Below the pieces are notes generated by a model, which saw only the letters and a list, made by a program, of their open reading frames with translations, was not told the DNA's origin and ran no database searches. The position numbers were made by a program, and so were the translations under genes. 64,000 nt of DNA from Ottowia sp. (GTDB lineage Bacteria > Pseudomonadota > Gammaproteobacteria > Burkholderiales > Burkholderiaceae_C): contig NZ_JADJCO010000003.1 of the NCBI RefSeq assembly GCF_016703145.1, positions 62,001 to 126,000 of the forward strand, read 5' to 3'. Positions 1 to 8,925 of the stretch are shown in pieces; the first letter of the stretch is position 1, and the number at the start of each line of letters is the position of its first letter.

Positions 1-481
1 CCTTGCCCGGGTAGTAGTAGCCGCCGGCTGCGTAAACGAACACCCGGCGGTTGGCCGTGCCGTTGCCATAGCGGTCGGCCAGCAGCTGGAACAGGGGCTT
101 GCCTTCGATCTTGGCCACAGCGTCCCAGATGGCCATGTCGATGGTGCCAATGGCGACGGACCGTTCACCGTGGCCGCCGGGCTTTTCGTTGGTGAACATC
201 GTGGCCCAGACCTTGTGCGGGTCGATGTTGTGGCCTGACTCATCCAGCAGGCTGTCTGGTTCGGCTTCCAGGATGCGGGGGATGAATCGCTCGCGCATCA
301 GCATGCCCTGGCCGTAGCGGCCGTTGGAGTTGAAGCCGTAGCCGATCACCGGCTTGCCGTTGCGCACCACGTCGGTCACCACGGCCACCAGGCTCAGCGT
401 CATCTTGCTGAAGTCGATGTAGGCGTTGCGGATGGGGGAACTGATAGGGCAGGTCTTTTCGCGGATTTCAACGATTTTCAT
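1..481 (-). CDS. D(-)-tartrate dehydratase-like enolase-superfamily enzyme (3' part beyond the window edge)
   Basis: The first 160 codons of a mandelate racemase/muconate lactonizing family protein, read leftwards from the ATG at 481. The start MKIVEIREKT, then PISSPIRNAYIDF, GYGFNSNGRYGQG and NEKPGGHGERS match my memory of D-tartrate dehydratase, which dehydrates D-tartrate to oxaloacetate with Mg2+. Only the N-terminal capping domain and the start of the barrel are visible. The metal ligands and catalytic lysine lie beyond position 1, so activity cannot be judged. It is divergent from the LysR gene at 591, which probably regulates it. A related sugar-acid or hydroxy-acid dehydratase is the main alternative. 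Confidence 0.75.
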   Translation of the reverse strand, partial: MKIVEIREKTCPISSPIRNAYIDFSKMTLSLVAVVTDVVRNGKPVIGYGFNSNGRYGQGMLMRERFIPRILEAEPDSLLDESGHNIDPHKVWATMFTNEKPGGHGERSVAIGTIDMAIWDAVAKIEGKPLFQLLADRYGNGTANRRVFVYAAGGYYYPGK

Positions 482-526
482 GGGTGGGCTCCAAAGGGTC
501 AGGGTGCGATGATGGCGGGGTTGCGC

Positions 527-540
527 CATTGGCGCCAATG
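527..540. promoter_or_regulatory. 14-bp perfect palindrome in the divergent tarD-like/lysR intergenic region
   Basis: CATTGGCGCCAATG is a perfect palindrome midway between the two divergent start codons (481 and 591). It overlaps a second inverted repeat, ATGGCG-N6-CGCCAT, at 512-529. A symmetric site in the shared promoter is where a LysR protein normally binds to control itself and its target. The operator role is inferred. Confidence 0.45.
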
Positions 541-590
541 CCCGTTTTCTCTGCTTTGATGCCCTGGAATAACCGCGCATTACACCAACC

Positions 591-1547
591 ATGAACCTGT
601 CCTGGCTCCATGACTTCCTGGCTCTGGCCGAGACAGGCAATTTCTCTCGCGCGGCCGATGCGCGCCACATGACGCAGCCCGCATTCAGCCGGCGCATCCG
701 CGCGCTGGAGGACTGGCTGGGCGTGGCGTTGTTTGACCGCAGCTCGCAACCCGCGCGGCTGACGGCCACCGGCGAATGGTTTCTGGGCGTGGCGCACGAG
801 TTGCTGGCGCGCACCGCCCGCCTGCCCGCTGACGCGCAGGCGCTGGCCGAATCCACGTCGGCCACGCTGCGCCTGGCCGCCACCCATGCGCTGTCGTTCA
901 CCTTCCTGCCCGGCTGGCTGCGCGGGCTGGAGACCCACACCACGCTGGGCCCGGTGCGGCTGGTGTCTGATGTGCTGCAGCAGTGCGAGGCCCTGTTGCA
1001 ACAAGGCCGCGTGCAGTTTTTGCTGTGCCATGCGCACGCAGCCGCGCCCGGCGCCCTGGATGCGGCGGGTTTCCCGTGGTTGCGGGTGGGCCAGGATGCG
1101 CTGTTGCCCGTAACTGCACCGGCGCGCGGGGGCAAGCCGCTGCACAAGCTGGACGGCAAAGCCGCAGGCGGCGTTCCGCTGCTGGCCTACAGCGCTGAAT
1201 CCGGCATAGGCCGCGTGGTGCAAGCCGTGCACGGCGCCGCGCTGCAGGCCCTGGGTGCGCGACCCGTGGTCACGGCCCATCTGGCGACGGTACTCAAGAC
1301 CATGGCGGTGGATGGTCGCGGTGTGGCCTGGTTGCCCGCCACGCTGGTGCAGGACGACCTGGACGCGGGCCGGCTGGTGCTGGCGGGGGCGCCCGCCTGG
1401 CAGGTGCCGCTGGAGCTGCGGCTGTACCGCGACGCGGCGGCGGGTACGCCGGCGGCCCAGGGTTTCTGGCGTGCGGCGGGGGCCAACAGGGGTCTGAAGA
1501 GCGGCGCTGCCAGTGTGAGGATTCGTAGTTGTTGCTCTCTCCCCTGA
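591..1547 (+). CDS. LysR-family transcriptional regulator
   Basis: A 318-residue protein with the LysR N-terminal winged helix-turn-helix (residues 1-60: FLALAETGNFSRAADARHMTQPAFSRRIRALEDWLG, typical recognition-helix spacing). A periplasmic-binding-protein-like effector domain runs from about residue 90 to 300. Its length is normal for the family. No good Shine-Dalgarno sequence precedes the ATG, but the protein start fits family norms. It is transcribed away from the tartrate dehydratase-like gene, so it is the likely activator of that gene, with a hydroxy-acid such as tartrate as candidate inducer. The effector is inferred from position only. Confidence 0.85.
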   Translation: MNLSWLHDFLALAETGNFSRAADARHMTQPAFSRRIRALEDWLGVALFDRSSQPARLTATGEWFLGVAHELLARTARLPADAQALAESTSATLRLAATHALSFTFLPGWLRGLETHTTLGPVRLVSDVLQQCEALLQQGRVQFLLCHAHAAAPGALDAAGFPWLRVGQDALLPVTAPARGGKPLHKLDGKAAGGVPLLAYSAESGIGRVVQAVHGAALQALGARPVVTAHLATVLKTMAVDGRGVAWLPATLVQDDLDAGRLVLAGAPAWQVPLELRLYRDAAAGTPAAQGFWRAAGANRGLKSGAASVRIRSCCSLP

Positions 1548-1607
1548 GCGGGCATCTGCGTGGTCGTCGCGGCATCGAATCGCAACCGGGGGGCGTGCAG
1601 ACATGAA

Positions 1608-1635
1608 AAGTCCTATTGACAGAACAATAGGACTT
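1608..1635. promoter_or_regulatory. Perfect 11-bp inverted repeat upstream of the GntR gene
   Basis: AAGTCCTATTG at 1608-1618 is repeated inverted as CAATAGGACTT at 1625-1635, with a 6-nt spacer. The repeat is AT-richer than its surroundings and lies 17 nt before the first ATG of the GntR gene. No U-tract follows, which argues against a terminator. The size, symmetry and position fit an autoregulatory GntR/HutC operator, which is an inference. Confidence 0.5.
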
Positions 1636-1651
1636 CATTCAATATCCCTGC

Positions 1652-2446
1652 ATGCAAGCGGACATGCCCCTTCCCAAGTACCACCAGATCTACCTGGTGC
1701 TCAAGGAGGGTTTGCTGGAGGGCAAGTTCGCGCAGGGAATGCCCGGCGAGATCAGCCTTGTGCAGCAGTTCGGCGTGGCCCGTGTCACGGTTCGCAAGGC
1801 CCTGGAGCTGTTGTCGTCCGAGGGCCTGATCACCCGGCAGCGGGGCCGCGGCACGGTCGTCAAGCCGGCGGCGCTGTCCAGCCCCGCGGTCGCCGACGCA
1901 GGCGCGCGACGCAGCGGACGCACGGGTCTGCTCGACAACCTGGTGAGTATCAGCATGGGCACCCGCATCAAGGTGGTGGATCTATCGCAGATACAGGCCT
2001 CGCAGGCGGTCGCCCAGGCCCTGGACATCCCCGTGGGTGATGCCGTGCAAAAGGCAGTCCGCGTGCGCAGCACGCGCAACGGGCCGGTGTCCCACATCAC
2101 CACTTACGTGCCGGCGCGGCTCACCTCGCATTTCGGGCGTGCCGAGCTGGCGCGCGAACCCATCCTGGTGCTGCTGGAGAAAAGCGGTGTGAACCTGGGG
2201 CGTGCGGAGCAGCACATTTCGGCCCGCCTGGCCGATGCCAGCACGGCCAAGCTGCTGGAAGTGCCGGTGGGGTCGGCGCTGTTGGCGGTGCGCCGCCTGG
2301 TGTTCGATTCGGAAGACCGGCCGATCCAGTGGCTGCACGGGCTGTACCGGCCCGATCGTTACGAATATGAGATGAAGCTGTCCCGCGTGGGCGATATCGA
2401 TGCGCGCGTGTGGGTCAGCAGCGAGTTGTCGGCGCAGTTCCATTGA
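1652..2446 (+). CDS. GntR-family regulator, HutC subfamily (UTRA effector domain)
   Basis: 264 residues. An N-terminal GntR winged helix covers about residues 5-75 (PKYHQIYLVLKEGLLEGKF, SLVQQFGVARVTVRKALELL, then the wing TRQRGRGTVV). A UTRA ligand-binding domain covers about 100-250. ATG 1664 (MPLPKYHQ) is an equally good start and gives a protein four residues shorter. It lies just ahead of, and on the same strand as, the long transport and catabolic block from 2596, so it is probably the pathway repressor, released by the substrate or a first intermediate. The perfect inverted repeat just upstream is the natural candidate binding site. Confidence 0.85.
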   Translation: MQADMPLPKYHQIYLVLKEGLLEGKFAQGMPGEISLVQQFGVARVTVRKALELLSSEGLITRQRGRGTVVKPAALSSPAVADAGARRSGRTGLLDNLVSISMGTRIKVVDLSQIQASQAVAQALDIPVGDAVQKAVRVRSTRNGPVSHITTYVPARLTSHFGRAELAREPILVLLEKSGVNLGRAEQHISARLADASTAKLLEVPVGSALLAVRRLVFDSEDRPIQWLHGLYRPDRYEYEMKLSRVGDIDARVWVSSELSAQFH

Positions 2447-2477
2447 ATGCGCCAGCGAGTCGGTGATCGCATCCGCC

Positions 2478-2503
2478 AGTGGGCCACCTGCAAGGGGCCC
2501 ACT
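2478..2503. promoter_or_regulatory. Inverted repeat in the leader of the transport/catabolic block
   Basis: AGTGGGCC (2478-2485) and GGCCCACT (2496-2503) flank a 10-nt spacer in the 149-bp gap between the GntR gene and the binding-protein gene. It could be a weak terminator after the regulator or an operator for the block. No T-run follows, and its sequence is unrelated to the repeat at 1608-1635. Confidence 0.3.
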
Positions 2504-2595
2504 GATGGGTTTTGTTGCCAGCGCGTTGCGCGCTGGTGTGTTCCACCCGCCACGCGTGATGCGTCGGACGGCCTTTTTCTGTTCAGGAGATTGCC

Positions 2596-3799
2596 ATGAG
2601 TAACCGTCGTGAATTTGTCGTCCAATCCGCAGCCGCCGCGTCGACGCTGGCATTCCCGCTGGTGGCGGGCGCGCAGCCCGCGCCCGTGAAGGTCGGGGTG
2701 TTGCACCCGGTCACCGGCGCGCTGGCGTATTCCGGCCAGCAGTGCCGGGCGGGAGCGCTGATGGCCATCGAGGACATCAACAAGGCCGGGGGCATCAAGT
2801 CGCTGGGAGGCGCCAGGATCGAGGCGCTGCTGGCCGACGCGCAGTCCCAGCCGCAGGCCGGCGCGGCTGAAGTGGAAAAACTCAACGAGGCGGGCGTCAG
2901 CGCGGTGGTCGGGGCCTTTGCCTCGACCATCTGTCTGGCGACCACCCAGGCCGCGGCAAAGTACAACCTGCCGCACATCGTGGATGTGGGGGTGGCCGAC
3001 CAGATCGTGCAGCGCGGCCTGAAGAACACCTTCCGGTTCGGCCCGGGCTACAAGGCCGTGGCCGACCTTGCGATGGTCAATCTGAAGGTGCTCAACGCAA
3101 TCGCGAAAAGCCCGGCCAGAACGGTGATGATCATCCACGAAGAGTCGCTGTTCGGCACCGGCACCGCCAACCTGCTGGCGCGCGAGCTGCCGGGCTTCGG
3201 CTTCGAGGTGAAGGAGGTCATCAAGCACGCCAACCCCACGCGCGACTTCAACAACATCGTGCTGCGCATGAAGGCGGTCAACCCCGACATCCTGATCCCG
3301 GCCAACTACTACAACGAGTACGCGCTGCTGGTGCGCACGATGCAGCAGCAAAAGGTAGTGCCGAAGGCGATCTATTCGGTGCTCGGCGGCGCGGCGTCGA
3401 GCTACAAGTTCGTCAAGGAGTTCCCCGACGCCGCCGAACGGCATCATCGACTGCAACCACTGGTTCAACCCCAAGGACCCGCGGGCCCAGGCGCTCAAGA
3501 AGCGCGCCGAAGCGCAGAAGCTGTTCTTCAGCTATGAGCTGTTCATGACCTACACGGCCATGATGCTGCTGGCCGATGCCCTGGAGCGTGCCAGGTCCAC
3601 CGACCGCGCGGCCATCATCGCGGCGCTGGAGAAAAGCACCTTCTCCAACCACTTCATGCCGTACGGCCCGACCCAGTTCGTCGACGGCCAGAACACCGGC
3701 GGGCGACCCCTGATGACCCAGGTGCTGGACAAGGACATCAAGGTCATCATTCCGCGCGACTACCGCCAGGCCGAGCCGCTGTTCCCGCTCAAGGCCTGA
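2596..3799 (+). pseudogene. Branched-chain amino acid/amide-type ABC transporter substrate-binding protein, frameshifted
   Basis: A LivJ/LivK-type periplasmic binding protein (Peripla_BP_6) of about 400 residues. The N-terminus has a twin-arginine-like export signal (NRREFVV, then an alanine-rich stretch ending VAGAQPA) followed by VKVGVLHPVTGALAYSG. The frame is good to codon 280 (EFPDAA). An extra G at 3436 then shifts it, and restoring one base gives the normal family ending (GIIDCNHWFNP to PLFPLKA, stop 3799). The other four transporter genes are intact, so the shift may be a sequencing error or a very recent mutation. It should capture the substrate of the catabolic genes downstream. Confidence 0.85.
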
Positions 3800-3823
3800 T
3801 CCCCACCGCCCGGGTTTTCCACC

Positions 3824-4696
3824 ATGTTCGATCTCGCGATCGTGGTCCCGTCCGTGCTCAACGGAATGACCACCGGGGCGGTGTACGCCCTCATTGCCCT
3901 GGGGCTGACGCTGATCTACGGCGTGTTGCACATCATCAACTTCGCCCACGGGGCGTCGTTGATGATGGCGCTGTACGGCGTGTACCTGCTCAAGCAGCAC
4001 CTGGGTATCGATCCCTACATGGCCCTGCCGGTGATGGTGGCCGGCATGTTTGTGCTGGGCTATGTGCTGCAGCGCGTCGTGATCAACCGCGCCAGCCATG
4101 GCAAGGACGAGAACATCCTGCTGGTCACGCTGGGCATTTCCATCGTGATGGAGAACCTCGCGCTGCTGGCTTTCCAGTCGGACACCCGGACCATCGACAC
4201 GGCCTACACCCTGAGCACCGTCCAGATCGGCCCGGCCTTCATTGCGCTGCCCAAACTCATCGCATTCGGGGGTGCGCTGGTGGTGTCTGCGCTGCTGCTG
4301 TTCATGATCAACCGGACCGATCTGGGCCGGGCGATCCGGGCTGTGTCCAAAGAGAAGCAGGGCGCCCGGCTCATGGGCATCGACGTGGACCACATCTACG
4401 CCATGAGCTTCGGCATCGGGCTGGCCTGCCTGGGGGCTGCGGCCTGCTTCCTGCTCCCGGCCTATTACGTCAACCCGCAGGTGGGCAACGGGTTCGTGCT
4501 GGTGGCCTTCACCATCGTGGTCTTTGGCGGAATGGGCAGCTTTGGCGGCGCCCTGCTGGGCGGGCTGGTGATCGGTGTGGTCGAGTCGCTGGGTGGCCTC
4601 TTCCTGGGCGAATCGCTCGGCCAGATCGGCATCTTCCTCATCTTCATCGGGGTGCTGCTGTTCCGGCCCCAGGGCTTGTTTGGAGCCAAGGCATGA
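3824..4696 (+). CDS. Liv-type ABC transporter permease (LivH-like)
   Basis: 290 residues, almost all hydrophobic with about eight membrane spans. The family motifs GAVYALIALGLTLIYGVLHIINFAHG (near residues 18-45) and IVVFGGMGSFGGALLGGLVIGVVESL (near 225-255) are present. It forms half of the inner-membrane channel with the LivM-like protein, whose gene overlaps it by 4 nt (ATGA). The Liv superfamily carries amino acids, amides, urea and aromatic acids. The substrate here is better inferred from the enzymes downstream than from the permease. Confidence 0.9.
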   Translation: MFDLAIVVPSVLNGMTTGAVYALIALGLTLIYGVLHIINFAHGASLMMALYGVYLLKQHLGIDPYMALPVMVAGMFVLGYVLQRVVINRASHGKDENILLVTLGISIVMENLALLAFQSDTRTIDTAYTLSTVQIGPAFIALPKLIAFGGALVVSALLLFMINRTDLGRAIRAVSKEKQGARLMGIDVDHIYAMSFGIGLACLGAAACFLLPAYYVNPQVGNGFVLVAFTIVVFGGMGSFGGALLGGLVIGVVESLGGLFLGESLGQIGIFLIFIGVLLFRPQGLFGAKA

Positions 4697-5655
4697 AATC
4701 GCTGCTCCACATCGCGCTGTTTGCGCTCGCCATGGCCGCGGTGCCCCTGGTCACCGACTCCGGTGCCTTGCTGAACTTCGTCATGATGGCGCTGTACGCC
4801 AGCCTGTTGGCACAGGCCTGGAACCTGCTCGGCGGGTTTGGCGGCCAGTTCTCGTTCGGGCACGCCCTGTTTTTCGGCTTCGGCGCCTATGTGCAGGCCA
4901 TCGGCCAGCTGCAAGGCGGCCTGAACCCCTGGGTGGCCCTTGTGCTCGCCGGGCTGACCGGTGCCATGGTCGGCGTGCTCGTTGGGGCGTTGAGTTTCCG
5001 CTACGGACTCAAAGGGTCCTACTTCGCGCTGGTCACGCTGGCGTTCGCCGAGGTCTGCCGCATCCTGGCCCTGTCGGTGCCGTTCACCGGTGCCGGCGTG
5101 GGGCTCATGATCCCGCTCAGGGAGTCGGCGGCCAACCTGCAATTCGGGTCCCGCGCGGGTTACCTTTACCTGATGCTGGTGCTGGTGGTGGTGGCCTTGC
5201 TGGTCACCCGCTGGCTGCAGCATTCGCGCTTCGGGGCCTACCTGCAAGCCGTGCGCGACAACGAGGACGCGGCCCGTGCCATTGGCGTGGACCCCTTCCG
5301 TGTCAAGCTGGGTGCGATCGCGCTGTCGGGCGGTTTCATGGGGCTGGCCGGCGCGTTCTACGTGCAGGTGTTCCAGTACATCGACCCCGCCATCGCCTTC
5401 GGATCGCACACCTCGGTGGAGGCGCTGGTGGCGGCGATCGTGGGCGGCATCGGCACGCTGTGGGGGCCCTTGCTCGGCGCGTTCGCCCTGCACCTGCTGG
5501 CCGACCTCACGCGCAACCTTTTCGGCGAGTTCCCGGGCATCAACATGGTGATCTACGGCAGCGTGCTGGTGCTGATCGTGATGTTCTTTCCCCGCGGTAT
5601 CGCCGGTATCGGGCAGTCCGTGACCCGCCTCTGGAAAGGGCAAGACCGTGGCTGA
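4693..5655 (+). CDS. Liv-type ABC transporter permease (LivM-like)
   Basis: 320 residues with about nine to ten predicted membrane spans. The typical LivM start (NFVMMALYASLLAQAWNLLGGFGGQFSFGHALFFGFGAY) lies near residues 28-66, and the EAA-like loop AVRDNEDAARAIGVDPFRVKLGA near 180-205 contacts the ATPases. It overlaps the LivH-like gene by 4 nt and the first ATPase gene by 8 nt, so the genes are translationally coupled in one transcript. It pairs with the LivH-like permease in the inner membrane. Confidence 0.9.
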   Translation: MKSLLHIALFALAMAAVPLVTDSGALLNFVMMALYASLLAQAWNLLGGFGGQFSFGHALFFGFGAYVQAIGQLQGGLNPWVALVLAGLTGAMVGVLVGALSFRYGLKGSYFALVTLAFAEVCRILALSVPFTGAGVGLMIPLRESAANLQFGSRAGYLYLMLVLVVVALLVTRWLQHSRFGAYLQAVRDNEDAARAIGVDPFRVKLGAIALSGGFMGLAGAFYVQVFQYIDPAIAFGSHTSVEALVAAIVGGIGTLWGPLLGAFALHLLADLTRNLFGEFPGINMVIYGSVLVLIVMFFPRGIAGIGQSVTRLWKGQDRG

Positions 5656-6398
5656 AACACTGCTGCGCGTGGCCGGTGTGTCCAAGACCTTCGGCGGTCT
5701 CAAGGCCGTCAGCCGGGTGTCGCTCGACGTGCCAGAGGGCTCGCTCACCGCCCTGATCGGACCGAACGGGGCTGGGAAAACCACCCTTTTTGCCCTCATG
5801 TCGGGCTTCATCGCCGCCGACGAGGGCCAGATCGAACTGGCGGGTCAGGACATCACGGGGCAGGCCCCGCACCTCAACGCCCGGCTGGGCATGGCCCGCA
5901 CCTTCCAGATCGTGCAACCGTTTGCCGCGCAGACGGTGCGCGAGAACATCGCGGTGGGGGCGCACCTGCGCCACCACCAACGTGCCGACGCGCTGGCGCA
6001 GGCCGAGGCGGTGGCCCACCGGGTCGGCCTGGGGCCGCAGCTGGACAAGCCAGCGTCCGACCTCACCGTGGCGGGCCGCAAGCGCCTGGAGCTGGCCCGC
6101 GCCCTGGCCACCGAGCCGCGCCTGCTGCTGCTGGACGAGGTGCTCGCTGGCCTGAACCCGCAGGAAATCGGCGACATGATCCCGGTGGTCCGCTCCATTG
6201 CCGACGGCGGCGTGACGGTGCTGATGATCGAGCACGTGATGCAGGCCGTGATGAACCTGGCAGAACACGTCTGGGTGCTGGCCCAGGGCGAACTGATCGC
6301 CCAGGGCACGCCCCAGGCCGTGACCCGCAACGACCGGGTCATCGAGGCCTACCTGGGGGTGGGCACCGCTGCCCGTTTGCGCGCCGCCGGAGGCCCCC

Positions 6399-6406
<8 letters not shown>
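5648..6406 (+). CDS. Liv-type ABC transporter ATP-binding protein (LivG-like)
   Basis: 252 residues starting at GTG 5648. Walker A is GPNGAGKTT (near 37-45) and Walker B is LLLLDEV followed by LAGLNPQE. The signature region reads LTVAGRKRLELARAL instead of a classical LSGGQ, a form I recall in some LivG proteins. The family C-terminal extension (IAQGTPQAVTRNDRVIEAYLG) is present. It powers transport together with the LivF-like ATPase encoded next, overlapping it by 8 nt. Confidence 0.9.
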
Positions 6407-7121
<715 letters not shown>

Positions 7122-7123
7122 CC

Positions 7124-8422
7124 ATGCGCACACCCGACGCCACGGCACCAACGCCACAGACCCTGGCCCAGAAACTGATCGCCCGCGCCGCCGGCGTCCC
7201 GGTGGTGCGCGAAGGCGACATCGTCAACTGCCGGGTCGACCTGGCCATGTTCCACGACTCTTCGGGCCCGCGGCGGCTCAAGCCCATGCTCGAAGAGCTC
7301 GGTGCGCCGATCTGGGACAAATCCCGGGTGGTACTGGTGATGGACCACTTTGTGCCCGAAGCCGACGAAGACGCGCGGCGCATCGTGCGCATCGCCCGCG
7401 ACTGGGCGCGCGACCAGGCGCTGCCGCACGTGCACGACAGCCAGGGCATCTGCCACGTGGTGCTGCCGCAAAAAGGCCACCTGCGGCCGGGGCTTTTCTG
7501 CGTCGGTGGCGATTCGCATTCGCCCACCGGCGGCGCGTTCGGCTGCTACATGTTCGGCATCGGAAGCACCGAAATGCTGGGGGTGGTGGTCACCGGCGAG
7601 ATCTGGCTGCGCGTGCCCCACACCCTGCGCATGCGCTGGGAAGGTGCGCTGGCCGATGGCGTCTGCGCCAAGGACATGATGCTGCACATGATCGGCCGCT
7701 TCGGCATGAACGGCGGCGGCTACCAGGCGGTGGAATTCGCCGGCAGCACGGTGCGGGGCCTGGGCATGGCCGAGCGCATGACGCTGTCCAACATGAGCGC
7801 CGAGCTCGGGGCGCAGGCCGGGCTGATCGCGCCCGATGCCACCACCGCCGCCTGGCTGCACGAGGCCGGTGTCAAGCAGGGCATGGCCGCGGCCGACCTG
7901 GCGCAGTGGCAGACCGATGAAGGCGCCGCCGTGACTGAACACGCGTTCGATGCGGCAAGCCTGCCGCCCATGGTGGCCTCGCCGCACAGCCCGGCCAACA
8001 GCCAACCGGTGGGCCACACCGCGGGCGAGGCGGTGCAGCTGGCCTACATCGGCGCCTGCACCGGGGCCAAGCTGGAAGACCTTCGGGCCGCAGCCCGGGT
8101 GCTGCGCGGGCGCCGTGTGGCCCCCGGCGTGCGCCTGCTGGTGGCGCCTGCCAGCGTGCACGACCAGCAGCGAGCCGAACGCGAAGGCATTGCCGACGCC
8201 TTACGCCAGTGCGGCGCCGAGTTCCTGCCCAGCGCCTGCGGCGCCTGCGCCGGCTACGGCCAGGCGGTGCAAGGGGCGACACGCGTGATCGCCACCACGG
8301 CGCGCAACTTCAAGGGGCGCATGGGCTCGGCCGAGGCCGAGGTGTTTCTGGCCTCGCCCTACACCGTGGCCGCGTCGGCCCTGCGGGGCTGCATCACCGA
8401 CCCCCGCGAGGTGCTGGCATGA
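7124..8422 (+). CDS. Aconitase/3-isopropylmalate dehydratase-family large subunit
   Basis: 432 residues from ATG 7124 (GTG 7118 would add two). This is the large, iron-sulfur-bearing subunit of a two-part hydratase of the LeuC/homoaconitase/dimethylmaleate hydratase type. Visible landmarks are VMDHFVPEAD, the substrate motif GGDSHSPTGGAFGCYMFGIGSTE near residues 125-147, one cluster cysteine in IGACTGAK, and two in SACGACAGYG near the C-terminus. Family members add or remove water across a carbon-carbon double bond of a di- or tricarboxylate. The next gene is the matching small subunit. True LeuC function is unlikely because no other leucine gene is present and the context is catabolic. Confidence 0.85.
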   Translation: MRTPDATAPTPQTLAQKLIARAAGVPVVREGDIVNCRVDLAMFHDSSGPRRLKPMLEELGAPIWDKSRVVLVMDHFVPEADEDARRIVRIARDWARDQALPHVHDSQGICHVVLPQKGHLRPGLFCVGGDSHSPTGGAFGCYMFGIGSTEMLGVVVTGEIWLRVPHTLRMRWEGALADGVCAKDMMLHMIGRFGMNGGGYQAVEFAGSTVRGLGMAERMTLSNMSAELGAQAGLIAPDATTAAWLHEAGVKQGMAAADLAQWQTDEGAAVTEHAFDAASLPPMVASPHSPANSQPVGHTAGEAVQLAYIGACTGAKLEDLRAAARVLRGRRVAPGVRLLVAPASVHDQQRAEREGIADALRQCGAEFLPSACGACAGYGQAVQGATRVIATTARNFKGRMGSAEAEVFLASPYTVAASALRGCITDPREVLA

Positions 8423-8925
8423 GCGCACCCCTGCACCGCGTCTGGCGCCTGGGCGCCGATGTCGACACCGATGCGCTGGCCCCGGGCCACGCCATGAAAC
8501 ACGGCATGGACGTGATCGCCCGCCACTGTCTCGAATCGCTGCGGCCGGATTTCGCCGGCGGCGTGCGCCCCGGCGACCTGCTGGTGGCCGGGCCCAATTT
8601 CGGTATCGGCTCCTCGCGCGAACAGGCCGCGGCGGTGCTGGTCGCGCTGGGGGTGCAGGCGGTGGTGGCGCCCAGCTACAGCGGCCTGTTTTTCCGTAAC
8701 GCTTTCAACGTCGGCCTGCTGCTGCTGACCTGCGCCCAGGCCGAGCGGCTGGAGGAGGGCGAACGGGTGGGCCTGGACCACGCCGACCCGCTGGCCGCGG
8801 GCCTGCTGCGCGCCGGTGGCGAGCGCCTGACCTGCGACCCCGTGCCGCCTTTTCTTGTGGAGCGGGTGCGCTGCGGCGGCCTGCTCAACGAGCTGAAACA
8901 ACGACTTGCCCGAGGAACCCCATGA
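8419..8925 (+). CDS. Aconitase/3-isopropylmalate dehydratase-family small subunit
   Basis: 168 residues from ATG 8419, overlapping the large-subunit stop by 4 nt. It is the swivelling LeuD-type domain: DVDTDALAPGHAM near residues 13-25, GPNFGIGSSREQAAAVLVALGVQAVVAPSYSGLFFRNAFNVGLLLL near 57-103. GSSREQ supplies the substrate-binding arginine loop. It assembles with the large subunit to make the active site. Its 3' end overlaps the hydantoinase B-like gene (ATGA at 8922), so it is in the same transcript. Confidence 0.85.
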   Translation: MSAPLHRVWRLGADVDTDALAPGHAMKHGMDVIARHCLESLRPDFAGGVRPGDLLVAGPNFGIGSSREQAAAVLVALGVQAVVAPSYSGLFFRNAFNVGLLLLTCAQAERLEEGERVGLDHADPLAAGLLRAGGERLTCDPVPPFLVERVRCGGLLNELKQRLARGTP

